64,000 nt of DNA from NCBI GenBank assembly GCA_030428945.1, contig JAUIEC010000003.1, forward strand, positions 124,001 to 188,000, in the 5' to 3' direction. A program made the translations under genes and the position numbers. The notes below the pieces were generated by a model. The model saw nothing but the letters and a program-made list of their open reading frames with translations. It was not told the origin of the DNA and searched no databases. How positions within the stretch are numbered: the first letter of the stretch is position 1; each line of letters opens with the position of its first letter. The stretch comes from Phycisphaerae bacterium (lineage in GTDB: Bacteria; Planctomycetota; Phycisphaerae; UBA1845; Fen-1342). Positions 44,276-53,486 of the stretch are shown in pieces.

Positions 44276-44413
44276 GTGGCCGGCGTGGCGGCTGGCTGAC
44301 TTCTGCGCACGGGCTTTTCATCCTTTTGGCGTGATCATGACGCGGGTCCCTTGACCGGTGCGCCGCCGCGCGCGATCGTCCGGATTGCAGACCATTGCAT
44401 CTGGAGGACCCCC

Positions 44414-46309
44414 ATGTCTGACGTCACGATCGAGAGTGCCCTCGCCGAGAGGTTCGGTGCCAAGCTGGTGCGTGTTGACCAGGCCGTGCGGCGCATACGA
44501 CCTGGCGAACGGATTTACCTGGGGGCCGGTTCGGCCGTACCGCTGGGCCTGCTGGACGGGCTGGTTGCGCCGGATGCGCCGCTGGGCGACAACGAGATCA
44601 TGCACCTGCTGACGCTCGGGCCGGCGCCGCATGTTGATCCGGCGATGGCCGAGCGCTTCCGGCACAACGCGCTGTTCATCGGCGCGAACGTGCGGCAGGC
44701 GGTGGCCGAGGGGCGGGCGGATTACACGCCGGTCTTTCTTTCGGAGATTCCAGGGCTGATGCGCTCGGGGCGGATCAACGTCGACGTCGCGATGGTGTCG
44801 GTGACGCCACCGGACGCGGACGGTTACTGCAGCTACGGAACGCACGTGGACTGCGCGCCGGCCGCGGTCGAGGAGGCGTCGCTGGTGATCGCCGAGATCA
44901 ACCCGGAGATGCCGTGGACGAACGGGCCGGCCAAGCTGCACGTGGACCAGATCGATGCGGCCGTGCTGAGTCCGCATGCGTTGCCGGAGCTGCCGAAGCC
45001 GCGGGCCCGGGCGGAGACGGAGGCGATCGCCCGGCACATCGCGGGCCTGATTCCGGACGGGGCGACGCTGCAGCTCGGGATCGGCGGCGTGCCGGACGAG
45101 GTGCTGCACTTCCTGGAGGATCGTCACGACCTCGGGATTCACACCGAGATGTTCAGCGACGGGGTCGCCAAGCTGATCGAGCGCGGGGTGATCAACGGGC
45201 GGTGCAAGACGCTGCATCCGAACAAGGTCATCGCGAGCTTCGTGATGGGTTCGCAGTCGACCTACGACTTCCTGGACCGGCACCCGATGATCGAACTGCA
45301 CCCGGTCGACTACGTCAACGATCCGAACGTGATCGCGCAGAACGACAACATGGTCGCGATCAACACGTGCCTGCAGGTCGACCTGACCGGGCAGGTCTGT
45401 TCGGACTCGATCGGCAGCCAGTTCTACAGCGGCATCGGCGGACAGGTCGACTTCATCCGCGGCGCGGCCCGCAGCAAGGGCGGGCGGCCGATCATCGCGG
45501 TTCCGTCGACCGCGCGTGGCGGCGTCATTTCGCGGATCGTGCCGCGGCTCGATGACGGGGCCGGCGTGGTCACGACCCGCGGGGACGTCCACTGGGTCGT
45601 CACCGAGTACGGGGCGGTCAACCTGCACGGGCTGCGGGTCCGCGAGCGGGCGATGGCCCTGATCACGATCGCGCATCCGAAGTTCCGGGCCTGGCTGCTG
45701 GCCGAGGCCAAGCGGCTGAGCTTCATCTACTCGGATCAGCTCGAGCCGCCGATTCACGCGCCGCTCTATCCGATTCAGCTCGAAACGACGATCCGCACCC
45801 GCGACGGCGGCGAGATGTTCCTGCGGGCGATCAAGCCGACCGACGAGGTGCTGCTGCGCGACATGTTCTACCGGCTGAGCCAGGATTCGATCTACGAGCG
45901 CTTCTTCGCGGTCAAGACGACCATGCCGCACGCCCAGTTGCAGCGCTTCTGCACGATCGACTACGACCGCGAGATGACGATCGTCGCCGCCGCCAGTCGG
46001 GCCGCGGATGCCGAGGTCGTCGGCTGGGCCAGCTACAGCGTCGACCCCGAGACCGGCCTGGCCGAAGCCGCCTTCGTGGTCGACGACAACTACCAGGGAC
46101 GCGGCATCGGCACCGCCCTGATGCGGCGGCTGACCGAGATCGCCGAAGCCCGCGGCGTGCGGGGCTTCACCGCCGAAGTGCTCGCCTCGAATGCCCGCAT
46201 GCTGGCCGTCTTCGGCAAGTGCGGCTACCCGGTCGAGCGGGTCAGCGAGAATGCGACCATTCACCTGCGGATCTCGTTCGAACAGGGACGCAGCGCATGG
46301 AACGCGTGA
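44414..46309 (+). CDS. CoA-transferase/acetyl-CoA hydrolase fused to a GNAT acetyltransferase
   Basis: 631 aa. Residues 1-445 are an acetyl-CoA hydrolase/4-hydroxybutyrate CoA-transferase: LGAGSAVPLGLL, VTPPDADGYCSYG, LQLGIGGVPDEV, and Glu245 in HTEMFSDG, the residue that forms the glutamyl-CoA intermediate. QFYSGIGGQVDF is near 340. Residues 455-631 are a GNAT domain (LRAIKPTDEVLLRDMF, EAAFVVDDNYQGRGIGTALMRRL, with the acetyl-CoA-binding QGRGIG). The fusion is a known architecture. It may link acyl-CoA turnover with protein lysine acetylation. GGAGGA lies five bases before the ATG. Its stop overlaps the next gene by 13 bases. Confidence 0.92.
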   Translation: MSDVTIESALAERFGAKLVRVDQAVRRIRPGERIYLGAGSAVPLGLLDGLVAPDAPLGDNEIMHLLTLGPAPHVDPAMAERFRHNALFIGANVRQAVAEGRADYTPVFLSEIPGLMRSGRINVDVAMVSVTPPDADGYCSYGTHVDCAPAAVEEASLVIAEINPEMPWTNGPAKLHVDQIDAAVLSPHALPELPKPRARAETEAIARHIAGLIPDGATLQLGIGGVPDEVLHFLEDRHDLGIHTEMFSDGVAKLIERGVINGRCKTLHPNKVIASFVMGSQSTYDFLDRHPMIELHPVDYVNDPNVIAQNDNMVAINTCLQVDLTGQVCSDSIGSQFYSGIGGQVDFIRGAARSKGGRPIIAVPSTARGGVISRIVPRLDDGAGVVTTRGDVHWVVTEYGAVNLHGLRVRERAMALITIAHPKFRAWLLAEAKRLSFIYSDQLEPPIHAPLYPIQLETTIRTRDGGEMFLRAIKPTDEVLLRDMFYRLSQDSIYERFFAVKTTMPHAQLQRFCTIDYDREMTIVAAASRAADAEVVGWASYSVDPETGLAEAAFVVDDNYQGRGIGTALMRRLTEIAEARGVRGFTAEVLASNARMLAVFGKCGYPVERVSENATIHLRISFEQGRSAWNA

Positions 46310-48450
46310 TCACGACGACGCTCGTCGCGCTCGGCCTGCTGGCCGCGACGGCCGCGGCCGAGGACTTCAGCGTCGTGCATCTCAGCGACACGCACCTGAA
46401 TCCGCGGCAGGCGGGTGCGGCCAAGAGTCCGCCGCGCGGGGCGGCGACCCTGACCTGGATCGCGGACGTGACCGGCGGCGAGATTCAGCCGCCGGGGCTG
46501 GATGGATCGGTGCCGGCCCCGCGCTTCGCGGTGATCAGCGGCGATGTGTTCGAGTACGGGGCGATCGGCGATTCGTGGGCCCACTTCGATGAGGTGTTCG
46601 CGGCGCTGCCGTACCCGGTCTACCCGGCGGCCGGGAATCACGACCTGACCTGGAACCTGATCGTCGACGGCATGCGGGCCCGCTTCGGCGGCGAGCACTA
46701 CAGTTGGGACAGCGGTGGTGTGCACTTCGCCGCGCTGTCCTCGGCCTCGCCGCTCGAACCACTGCCGTCGTTCAACGCGCGCACGCGGGCCTGGCTGGCG
46801 GACGATCTGGCCGCACTGCCGGCCGGTACGCCGGTTGTGCTGACCTTTCACCATCCGCCCAGCGACGGCACGCTCGCCGGCGGTGAACGCGATACGCTGC
46901 TGGATCTGCTGCGCGACTACAACGTGGTGCTGCTGCTCTACGGGCACGGACACTCCGTCCGCCATGCCCGGCACGAGGGCATCGATGCCGTCATGGGCGG
47001 CTCGACCTTCGGACCGAACGCCGGCCACGGACTCCTCAGCATTCGCGACGGGCAGTTGCACTACGACTATCGCTATCACGAGAAACGTCCGAGGGGCCAC
47101 GTGGATGGCTGGCAGCACCTGCTCAGCAAGTCCCTGGTCCGCGCGGTGCCGCCGCGGCAGTTCTCGCTGGAGGCGCCGCGCGCCGGTGACCGTCTGAAGA
47201 AAACGGAACCGCTGGTGGTTCGAGTCAAAGGCCCCGGTGATGCGCCGGCCGCGGGACTGAGTGATCTGCGGGTGACGCTCGACGGGGAGCCCGTATCCGT
47301 CACCTGGGATCCGCCCGGCACCTGCCGGCTGTCGATCAGCGGTCTCGAGGCCGGCTGGCATCGCGTTACCGTTCGCGCCACGGGATCGGACGGACTCGGC
47401 GATCTGCGCTCCGCCGCCGTCGAAGTGGTCGGTCCGGACGAGCGCCGTGCCTGGCGACGCGGCTTTCCGGCCGCGTTCCGGGCGGCGCCGGTCCGCTGGG
47501 GCGACCTGCTGGTGGTGGCCGGCAATGACGGGCTGGTGCGGGCGCTCGATGCCCGCAGCGGTGCGGATCGCTGGACGCATTCGTCCGGGGCCGAGGTTCT
47601 GGCGACGCCGGCGGTGGCGGGCGAACTGCTGCTGGTGGTTGACGGGGCGGGTCAGGCGACGGCGCTCGATCGTCACGGCGAAGTCGCCTGGCGGCAGGAT
47701 CTCGGGTATCCGGCTTATGCGCCGCCGCTGGTGGCCGACGGTCGGGCCTACCTGTCGGACGCGTCGGGCGGCGTGACGGCGGTCCGGCTGTCGGACGGCG
47801 CTCGCCGCTGGCGTTTCGAGCGGGCGGCATTCGCGATCGAGCAGCGGCCGACGGTCTGGGGCGATCTGCTGGTCTTTGGTGCGTGGGATGGCTTCCTGTA
47901 TGCGCTTCGCCGCGCGGATGGAACGCTGGCGTGGAAAGTGCCCGGGCCGAAGTCGGGTGAGGGCGGCGCGGCCCGTTACTACGCGCCGGCCGACTGCAGT
48001 CCGGTGGTGGTGGGCGATGCGCTGCTGGTCTGCGATCGCGGGTATTACCTGGGTCGCTATGACCGGTCGGGCGCGCTGCAGGAGAAGCTGGGGGTCGGGG
48101 TCAGCGCGCTCGTTGCGTTGCCGGATGGCGACAGCGTCATCGCGCGCGGGATCGACAATCGCGTCTTCCGCCTGCGGGCGGACGGTACCAAGCTCTGGGA
48201 GGGTTCGATCTCGGCCGGCCGGCTGCCGTTGCCGCCGACGCTGGCGGGCGAGCGTGTGCTGATCTGTGGCAACGACGGGCTGCTGACGGCGGCGGACGTG
48301 CAGACGGGTGCGGTGGACTGGCGCCACCGGGTCACGCCGGGATTCTACGTGATGGCACCGGTGGCGGCGGACGGGACGCACTGCTTCGTGGCCGGGATGG
48401 ACGGCAGCGTGACGGCGCTGCGGCTTGGGGGCTCGACCCCGGGCGGCTGA
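46297..48450 (+). CDS. Exported metallophosphoesterase fused to a PQQ/WD40-like beta-propeller
   Basis: 717 aa with a signal peptide (ITTTLVALGLLAATAAA). The calcineurin-like domain (24-290) has HLSDTHLN, ISGDVFE, AAGNHD, FHHPPS and YGHGHS, giving a complete two-metal site. An Ig-like linker (about 300-390) precedes a propeller of pyrrolo-quinoline-quinone-type repeats (GDLLVVAGNDGLVRALDARSG, GDLLVFGAWDGFLYALRRADG, and others). It overlaps the CoA-transferase gene by 13 bases, so translation is coupled although the enzymes act in different compartments. Substrate unknown, likely an extracytoplasmic phosphate ester. Confidence 0.88.
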   Translation: MERVITTTLVALGLLAATAAAEDFSVVHLSDTHLNPRQAGAAKSPPRGAATLTWIADVTGGEIQPPGLDGSVPAPRFAVISGDVFEYGAIGDSWAHFDEVFAALPYPVYPAAGNHDLTWNLIVDGMRARFGGEHYSWDSGGVHFAALSSASPLEPLPSFNARTRAWLADDLAALPAGTPVVLTFHHPPSDGTLAGGERDTLLDLLRDYNVVLLLYGHGHSVRHARHEGIDAVMGGSTFGPNAGHGLLSIRDGQLHYDYRYHEKRPRGHVDGWQHLLSKSLVRAVPPRQFSLEAPRAGDRLKKTEPLVVRVKGPGDAPAAGLSDLRVTLDGEPVSVTWDPPGTCRLSISGLEAGWHRVTVRATGSDGLGDLRSAAVEVVGPDERRAWRRGFPAAFRAAPVRWGDLLVVAGNDGLVRALDARSGADRWTHSSGAEVLATPAVAGELLLVVDGAGQATALDRHGEVAWRQDLGYPAYAPPLVADGRAYLSDASGGVTAVRLSDGARRWRFERAAFAIEQRPTVWGDLLVFGAWDGFLYALRRADGTLAWKVPGPKSGEGGAARYYAPADCSPVVVGDALLVCDRGYYLGRYDRSGALQEKLGVGVSALVALPDGDSVIARGIDNRVFRLRADGTKLWEGSISAGRLPLPPTLAGERVLICGNDGLLTAADVQTGAVDWRHRVTPGFYVMAPVAADGTHCFVAGMDGSVTALRLGGSTPGG

Positions 48451-48698
48451 GAAGCCACAACGAAGGCCCGCGGCGAGCGTGCCCTGACTGCAAGGCGGGC
48501 CACCGAGGATCGGAAGCGAGGTCTTGGTGGAGACTCACTGCTGGTGTCACCGGCAGCCATGTTCCAGCCGGTTGGGTCGCGTGAATGGGCTGCTCAAGCC
48601 ATCGCGTCAGGAATGCGGTTGGGCCGCAGTCTCTGAGAGGGCGGCACGGCGTCGATGCGGGTCGAGGTTGGAACGTCCCCGCTTCGATCTCGCAGGCA

Positions 48699-49880
48699 CT
48701 ATGGTGTCTGGCTTGCCTGGATCCGCGTAGCCCTGCCAGAATCGACCGCGTACAACTCCGAAGTGGCCAGGAGTTCATTATAGGAAGTCTGTCCCTCCAC
48801 GAATGAGATCGCCGCAGACGAGGGTACGACCAGAGTAGTGGTCTTGATTGGGATGGACGCAATGGTCTCAAAAGGAACGAACGGGCCGGCACCGTACGAC
48901 AACTCGAACCCGATGTACTCGACTTTCGGAGCTACGGTGTTGGCGAGTTCCGTGATGAGGTCCTTGCCAATGCGTACGAGCATGGCCTGCCGGCGCTCTT
49001 CTGCGGACCGCTCTCCAAGCACGGAAGGAACCAGCGCGGTGACGCCGTCCAGCAGCACGACCACGCCGCCGTCTTTCGAGGCGAAAACTACTGGTATGTT
49101 GCGGGTGTAGAAATGGAGTTCGCCGTTTTTCCGTTGCTCAAGCTGAGAAAGTAACTCGATCAAATCGAAGCCGATCTCTCGGGCGACCTTACAGGACGGG
49201 CCGTCGTCTTCTGCGATCGCCTCCAGCCAGTAGCCGACATTGGCTTTCGCCTGTGCCGGCGTCAGCAGAGTTTCGGCCTGGCTGGCAGCGCCGCCCACGA
49301 GTGCCTGTTGCATGCCTGCTGCGTAGGGGGGTAGCGGGCTTGGCGTCTTACTCGCATACTCCCGGTGAATCCTGCATCGCGGGCACTCGGCGACACCTGA
49401 ATCGCACGCCGGGCAGGTCCCGAACTTCAGGCGTTTACCGCTTGCCTTGCACGTCACGCACCCAACGATACCGCGTCCCTGCGTGGCAGAGCCGCTGGTA
49501 GGCGGGCGTCCGGGGCTGGCCGCGCTACGCGGTGTCAGCCCGGGAACGATGCAGGTGGGGCAGGTGCGTTGTCCCGCGTGGCAGTGCGGGCAGTCTACAT
49601 TCGAGTACACCGACCGCTTCCAGCCGTTCTGACGTACCACGCCGGTCTTCTTCTTCAACTGGCCCTTGCCGCCGCAGCTCGCGCAACGGATCCTCAGGGC
49701 GCCACGGCAGTTGGTGCACGGCAGCCGGCCCGCGCCGTCGCACCGTTTGCAGTCAGCCAGAACCCTGGTCCGTTCCCAATTGCCCTTACAGCGGGTGCAC
49801 GTCGTCAGTTGGGACCCGGAGCAGACATAACAACTGTCGGCAGTTACGACGCAAACAAACAACAAGATGGCGACTTGCAT
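48699..49880 (-). CDS. Exported zinc-ribbon protein (DnaJ central-domain-like Cys repeats)
   Basis: 393 aa from ATG 49880, with GGAG eight bases upstream; a longer frame to 49994 lacks support. A short hydrophobic signal (VAILLFVCVVTADS) is followed by many CxxC pairs (CYVCSG, CTRCKG, CKRCDG, CTNCRG, CASCGGKG, CPHCHAG, CPTC, CVTCKASG, CPACDSG, CPRC). This is the pattern of the DnaJ Cys-rich domain, but no J-domain is present. Residues 235-393 form a separate alpha/beta domain without a known family (LLTPAQAKANVGYWLEAI, VVLLDGVTALVPS). It is divergent from the GTPase/protease operon with facing promoters, so probably part of the same system as a redox or chaperone-like factor. Confidence 0.7.
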   Translation of the reverse strand: MQVAILLFVCVVTADSCYVCSGSQLTTCTRCKGNWERTRVLADCKRCDGAGRLPCTNCRGALRIRCASCGGKGQLKKKTGVVRQNGWKRSVYSNVDCPHCHAGQRTCPTCIVPGLTPRSAASPGRPPTSGSATQGRGIVGCVTCKASGKRLKFGTCPACDSGVAECPRCRIHREYASKTPSPLPPYAAGMQQALVGGAASQAETLLTPAQAKANVGYWLEAIAEDDGPSCKVAREIGFDLIELLSQLEQRKNGELHFYTRNIPVVFASKDGGVVVLLDGVTALVPSVLGERSAEERRQAMLVRIGKDLITELANTVAPKVEYIGFELSYGAGPFVPFETIASIPIKTTTLVVPSSAAISFVEGQTSYNELLATSELYAVDSGRATRIQASQTP

Positions 49881-49935
49881 GGCGCGATCTCCGGGACGTG
49901 AGCCATTCATGATCGCTGGATGACGAGCGCTGATG

Positions 49936-49964
49936 AGAATAGCCTCGAGGAGGGCGTGTCGCAA
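49936..49964 (-). promoter_or_regulatory. Promoter of the zinc-ribbon gene
   Basis: On the minus strand TTGCGA (49964-49959), a 17-base spacer and TATTCT (49941-49936), about 56 bases before the ATG. The -10 hexamer is identical to that of the divergent operon promoter. Confidence 0.5.
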
Positions 49965-50083
49965 ACCAAAGATCAGGTCCCGGGCGTCGGTCAATGAACC
50001 GAGCTCCGGTCCGAGTCAGTCGATGCGATCGATTGCCTAACCGGCAGACAGTTCGGGCGAATCTCCGGGCCGGCGAAAGTGTC

Positions 50084-50112
50084 TTGTTCCTGTCAGATCA
50101 CAAGCGTATTCT
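50084..50112 (+). promoter_or_regulatory. Promoter of the GTPase/protease/MoxR operon
   Basis: TTGTTC (50084-50089), a 17-base spacer and TATTCT (50107-50112), 72 bases before GTG 50185. Together with the facing promoter it leaves about 120 bases for shared regulation. Nothing else is visible in the 304-base gap. Confidence 0.55.
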
Positions 50113-50184
50113 GGTAGTTCATGTCGTGGGCTTCGGCTCATCGGTGGGTCTGGCGAGTCTACAAGTATTGGGCAAGGGAACGGT

Positions 50185-52461
50185 GTGTCCGACCTGGAAT
50201 ATCCGAGAGAGTTGGAAGTGGCTCGCCGCGGTCGTGGCGGCTCCGTGGCCGGTGCCTGGATGTGGGCCCTGGCCGCGGTCCTCGTCGTGGCAATCGGCCT
50301 GACCGTTGGAATCGTAGTCGTCGAGAAGGAACGTCGTGCCCAGCACGACAGTCTGCACGAGCAGATCAAGGCCGCCCGAGAGGAGGGCGGAGCGCCCGCG
50401 GTCGTGCTCAACCTTACGGAGTACCTGCAGGAAGAACGAATCGGCCGATGCGTCGAGACGGCGGAGGCAGCTCTCGCCGACGCCTATGCCGAGATTGACG
50501 ACCTCGATATGGCGGTCGTCGAAGAGCTCGAACGAGCCGAGCCGGTAGATCTGGACGCTGTGGAAGCGGCACTGCTGGCCTACCTTGAGAAGCATCCGGA
50601 AGGAAACCATCGGCGGGATGCGGAACGGCGTCTCCGTGCGTTGCCTCTGGAGCATGATCGGCAGGCGTTTGGCCTGGCGAGTGCGGCCGCCCGAGATGCG
50701 GGTGACGATTTGAAGGCCGTTGAGGCGGCTTGGAGGCAGTATCTCGATGCCTACCCCGATGGCATTCATTCGGAAGCCGCCCGGGCAGCGATCGCGGACT
50801 TGCCGGATCGTGCTGACCGGCGTCTGTTCGCCAGTACGGTCGCCGAAGGGCGGAGGCTGGCGGATCAGGGGCGGTTGACGGACGCGATTCTGCACCTTGA
50901 GCGTGGCATGTCGATGCTCCGCACGGCCGCGCGGCGCAATGAACTCGCGGCGATTCACGAGAGCCTTGAGAAAGATCTTGAACGATCGGATGCGGCGCGT
51001 TGCCTTGTGGAGCCCGCGGCCGACGAAGCCGGCATCGCGCGCCAGGTCGCGCACTGCGACCTGTACCTGACCTGTTACCCGGACGGACCTTCGGCATCCG
51101 AGGTAGCGCGACGCTTGGAAGAACTGCGTTCGCTGCGCGGGCGCACGGCAAGCCGGGAGCTGCTCCGACAACTGCGATCCCTGGGCAGTCAGCCGGCGAG
51201 AGACTTTGCCGTCGCGCGTCGTTTGGTGGCCGACTCGCATGTTGGTGACCCGGAGGCCGTCAAGCTTGAACTGGTCAGGCTGCTCTGGATCAAGGAGCAG
51301 GCCGTCCTGGCTGGGCTGGAGGATTGCCAGGAAGTGTTGCTTGAGGACGAGCGGGTGCTGACTGGCGTGGTAACCAACGAATCCGGGAGTGCCGTTTCCT
51401 TGCTTGAGCGGACCGAGTCCGGGGCGAAGCCGACGCTGCTGGTCAGGAAGAACGTCCGTTCGATTGCTCCGCTGCTGGCCTCGACGGAGTGGGCCCGAAT
51501 TCGCGATGCCTGGGGGCCCCGTATCGTCGAGAGGCGACCGGTTGGCGGATTGGTGGCGGCACTCCGGGGTCTGGAGCGGTTGTTGCCGGAGAAGGGCTTT
51601 GCGGACGAGCGAGGCGCGTGCATGTCGCTGATTGCCGTCGTTGACCCGGATGCGCCGGATGCCCAATCCGTGGCGCGTCGGCTTGGCCTCCATGGCCTCT
51701 TCAACGGCAAAGAGAGCGAGGATGGATCTGGATCCGCTCAGGCATCTTCGGTTCAGGACCCTCTGGCCGATGTGACCGCGTCGTTTCGAACCGAAGCCGT
51801 TCGGGAGGCGGAGTCACGGCTCGATCGACTTCCGGATTCACATGAACTCACGATCTTCGGGACCCCGTTGAACGTGATGGTCGAGTGGTTCGTGTTGGAT
51901 CCGAAGGTGCAGCGTGGCCCGGCGCGCGGGGCTTCAGTCGGGCTGTGGAAGTTCGTGTTCCCGTACAAGGCCGCCCGAAGGGCCGTGGTTCAACTTCCGG
52001 ATTCCGTGCGGGAGCGAGTCGATTCGCAGCTTCGGAGTCTCGGCCAGAGTGTTGGGCTCGTCGTTGAGTTCGAGGTGAGGGTCAACGCGTCAACCGAACG
52101 TGGCATCGGCGCAGCCTTCGTTCGTCGCGACGGGCGCATCGTGGTTCAGAGTGTCATTCCGGGCACACCAGCCGAATCCGCCGGAATACGCCCGGATGAT
52201 CAGATTGTTCGAATCGGCGAGCGGTGGGTCACCGCAAAGGACAGTCCGGAGAGCGTGGCGGCCGCTTCCGCCGTGGCCACTCAGGGCATTGAGCTGAGTC
52301 TGATTCGCGATGGACGACGATACCGCGCGAATGTCGTTCCGACGGAATACCGTGTGAGGCGTTACGAAGTTCGCGATCGGATCGTGCAGCGCTCGAGCGT
52401 CTGGTCCGGCCCAGGCGGCCGCGACTGGTCGCCCTGGCGTTTTGCGGCCGCGGCTCGGTAG
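50185..52461 (+). CDS. Membrane-anchored TPR-like/PDZ protein
   Basis: 758 aa from GTG 50185 with AAGGGA upstream. One membrane helix (about 25-47) is followed by about 500 residues of helical repeats, TPR-like units with YLEKHPEGNHRRDAERRL, YLDAYPDGIHSEAARAAI and YLTCYPDGPSASEVARRL. Near 655-720 a PDZ domain (GIGAAFVRRDGRIVVQSVIPGTPAESAGIRPDDQIVRIGERW) resembles those of HtrA-type proteases, but no protease triad is present here. A trypsin-like protease is encoded three genes on. It likely acts as an adaptor or sensor outside the inner membrane, presenting substrates. First gene of the operon. Confidence 0.75.
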   Translation: MSDLEYPRELEVARRGRGGSVAGAWMWALAAVLVVAIGLTVGIVVVEKERRAQHDSLHEQIKAAREEGGAPAVVLNLTEYLQEERIGRCVETAEAALADAYAEIDDLDMAVVEELERAEPVDLDAVEAALLAYLEKHPEGNHRRDAERRLRALPLEHDRQAFGLASAAARDAGDDLKAVEAAWRQYLDAYPDGIHSEAARAAIADLPDRADRRLFASTVAEGRRLADQGRLTDAILHLERGMSMLRTAARRNELAAIHESLEKDLERSDAARCLVEPAADEAGIARQVAHCDLYLTCYPDGPSASEVARRLEELRSLRGRTASRELLRQLRSLGSQPARDFAVARRLVADSHVGDPEAVKLELVRLLWIKEQAVLAGLEDCQEVLLEDERVLTGVVTNESGSAVSLLERTESGAKPTLLVRKNVRSIAPLLASTEWARIRDAWGPRIVERRPVGGLVAALRGLERLLPEKGFADERGACMSLIAVVDPDAPDAQSVARRLGLHGLFNGKESEDGSGSAQASSVQDPLADVTASFRTEAVREAESRLDRLPDSHELTIFGTPLNVMVEWFVLDPKVQRGPARGASVGLWKFVFPYKAARRAVVQLPDSVRERVDSQLRSLGQSVGLVVEFEVRVNASTERGIGAAFVRRDGRIVVQSVIPGTPAESAGIRPDDQIVRIGERWVTAKDSPESVAAASAVATQGIELSLIRDGRRYRANVVPTEYRVRRYEVRDRIVQRSSVWSGPGGRDWSPWRFAAAAR

Positions 52462-52473
52462 GGGAGGATTCGC

Positions 52474-53481
52474 ATGAGCGAAGTGTCAGATGTTGGACAC
52501 GTGAATCCGGAACCGAATCCGCCTCAGGAGCAGGGAGCGGCAACGGCGGAGGAGATGCTGTCCGCCACTGCGCCGCTTCTCGAGCGGGACTGCATTCTGA
52601 TGCTGGGGCGTCGCCGTGCGGGTAAGACGATTTATCTGGCGACGCTGTACGACGCCCTCTGGAAATCCAGCGGAGAGGTTTCCATGAAGGCGCTCTCGGG
52701 CACGGCTCACAAGACGCTGATGGGCATCATGGATCAACTCAAGCAGGGCCACTGGCCGGAGGCGACACTTGGCTCGCGCCAGCTGGAATTCGAGCTCAAT
52801 GACAAGGGCACCAATCGCCTGCTCGTTGCTCTTGACTATTCCGGTGAGGATTTTCGACGGGCCTTTGTGGACGAGGATCACAGTTCCCCTGAAGTCAAAG
52901 CACTGCTTCAGTACGTCGATCGAGCGATGGCGGTGATTCTGTTGGTCGACGCATCCGTCGCGGTAAAGGGGTCGCACGACGAGTTCATCGACGACGACTT
53001 CGGCATGGTCCAGGCGATTGAGCGGCTGCACAACTGGCCGGGCGGCAGCAAAGTCCCCGTTGTTCTCGCCATGACCAAGGCTGATCGCAACCGGGATCTT
53101 CTGCTGCAGGCGGGGTCGATGCGTGACTTCGTGCAGCGGCACTATCCCGCGCTCCTTCGGACACACGAGGCGCTCAGCATTTTCGCGGTTTCCGCCGTGC
53201 AGGAACGGGCCGGCGAGGATGGCAGCCGGCGACCCAGTCCCGATTCGACGCCGGTCAACGTGGTCAAGCCGCTCAAGCACTGCCTGAAACAGATTCGTAG
53301 GCGGGAGTCGGAGAAGCGCAAGGAAGAGCGCCGTCGGGCGGCTGAAGAGGCTGAGTACCAGCGGTTCGAGGAAGAGGATCGGCTCGTGAGGGCGGTCCAT
53401 GCCAAGGTTGCTTTTCTTGTTGCGTCCATACTGATCGTCGGCATGTGTGTCGCGTTTCTGATCTGGTATCTGAGGGGCTAA
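52474..53481 (+). CDS. Tail-anchored P-loop GTPase (double-GTPase-like family)
   Basis: 335 aa. Walker A is GRRRAGKT (45-52), the DxxG switch DYSGED (121-126), the base-specificity TKAD (201-204) and a SAK-like VSAV (239-242). These are the G motifs of a TRAFAC-like GTPase and best resemble the DO-GTPase type found beside GAP1-domain proteins in conflict systems. A charged helix (KQIRRRESEKRKEERRRAAEEAE) leads to a C-terminal membrane helix (about 310-333), so the GTPase domain is cytoplasmic. GGGGAGGA precedes the ATG, 12 bases after the PDZ gene. The exact subfamily needs a profile search; a GTPase is certain. Confidence 0.82.
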   Translation: MSEVSDVGHVNPEPNPPQEQGAATAEEMLSATAPLLERDCILMLGRRRAGKTIYLATLYDALWKSSGEVSMKALSGTAHKTLMGIMDQLKQGHWPEATLGSRQLEFELNDKGTNRLLVALDYSGEDFRRAFVDEDHSSPEVKALLQYVDRAMAVILLVDASVAVKGSHDEFIDDDFGMVQAIERLHNWPGGSKVPVVLAMTKADRNRDLLLQAGSMRDFVQRHYPALLRTHEALSIFAVSAVQERAGEDGSRRPSPDSTPVNVVKPLKHCLKQIRRRESEKRKEERRRAAEEAEYQRFEEEDRLVRAVHAKVAFLVASILIVGMCVAFLIWYLRG

Positions 53482-53486
53482 GCCGT

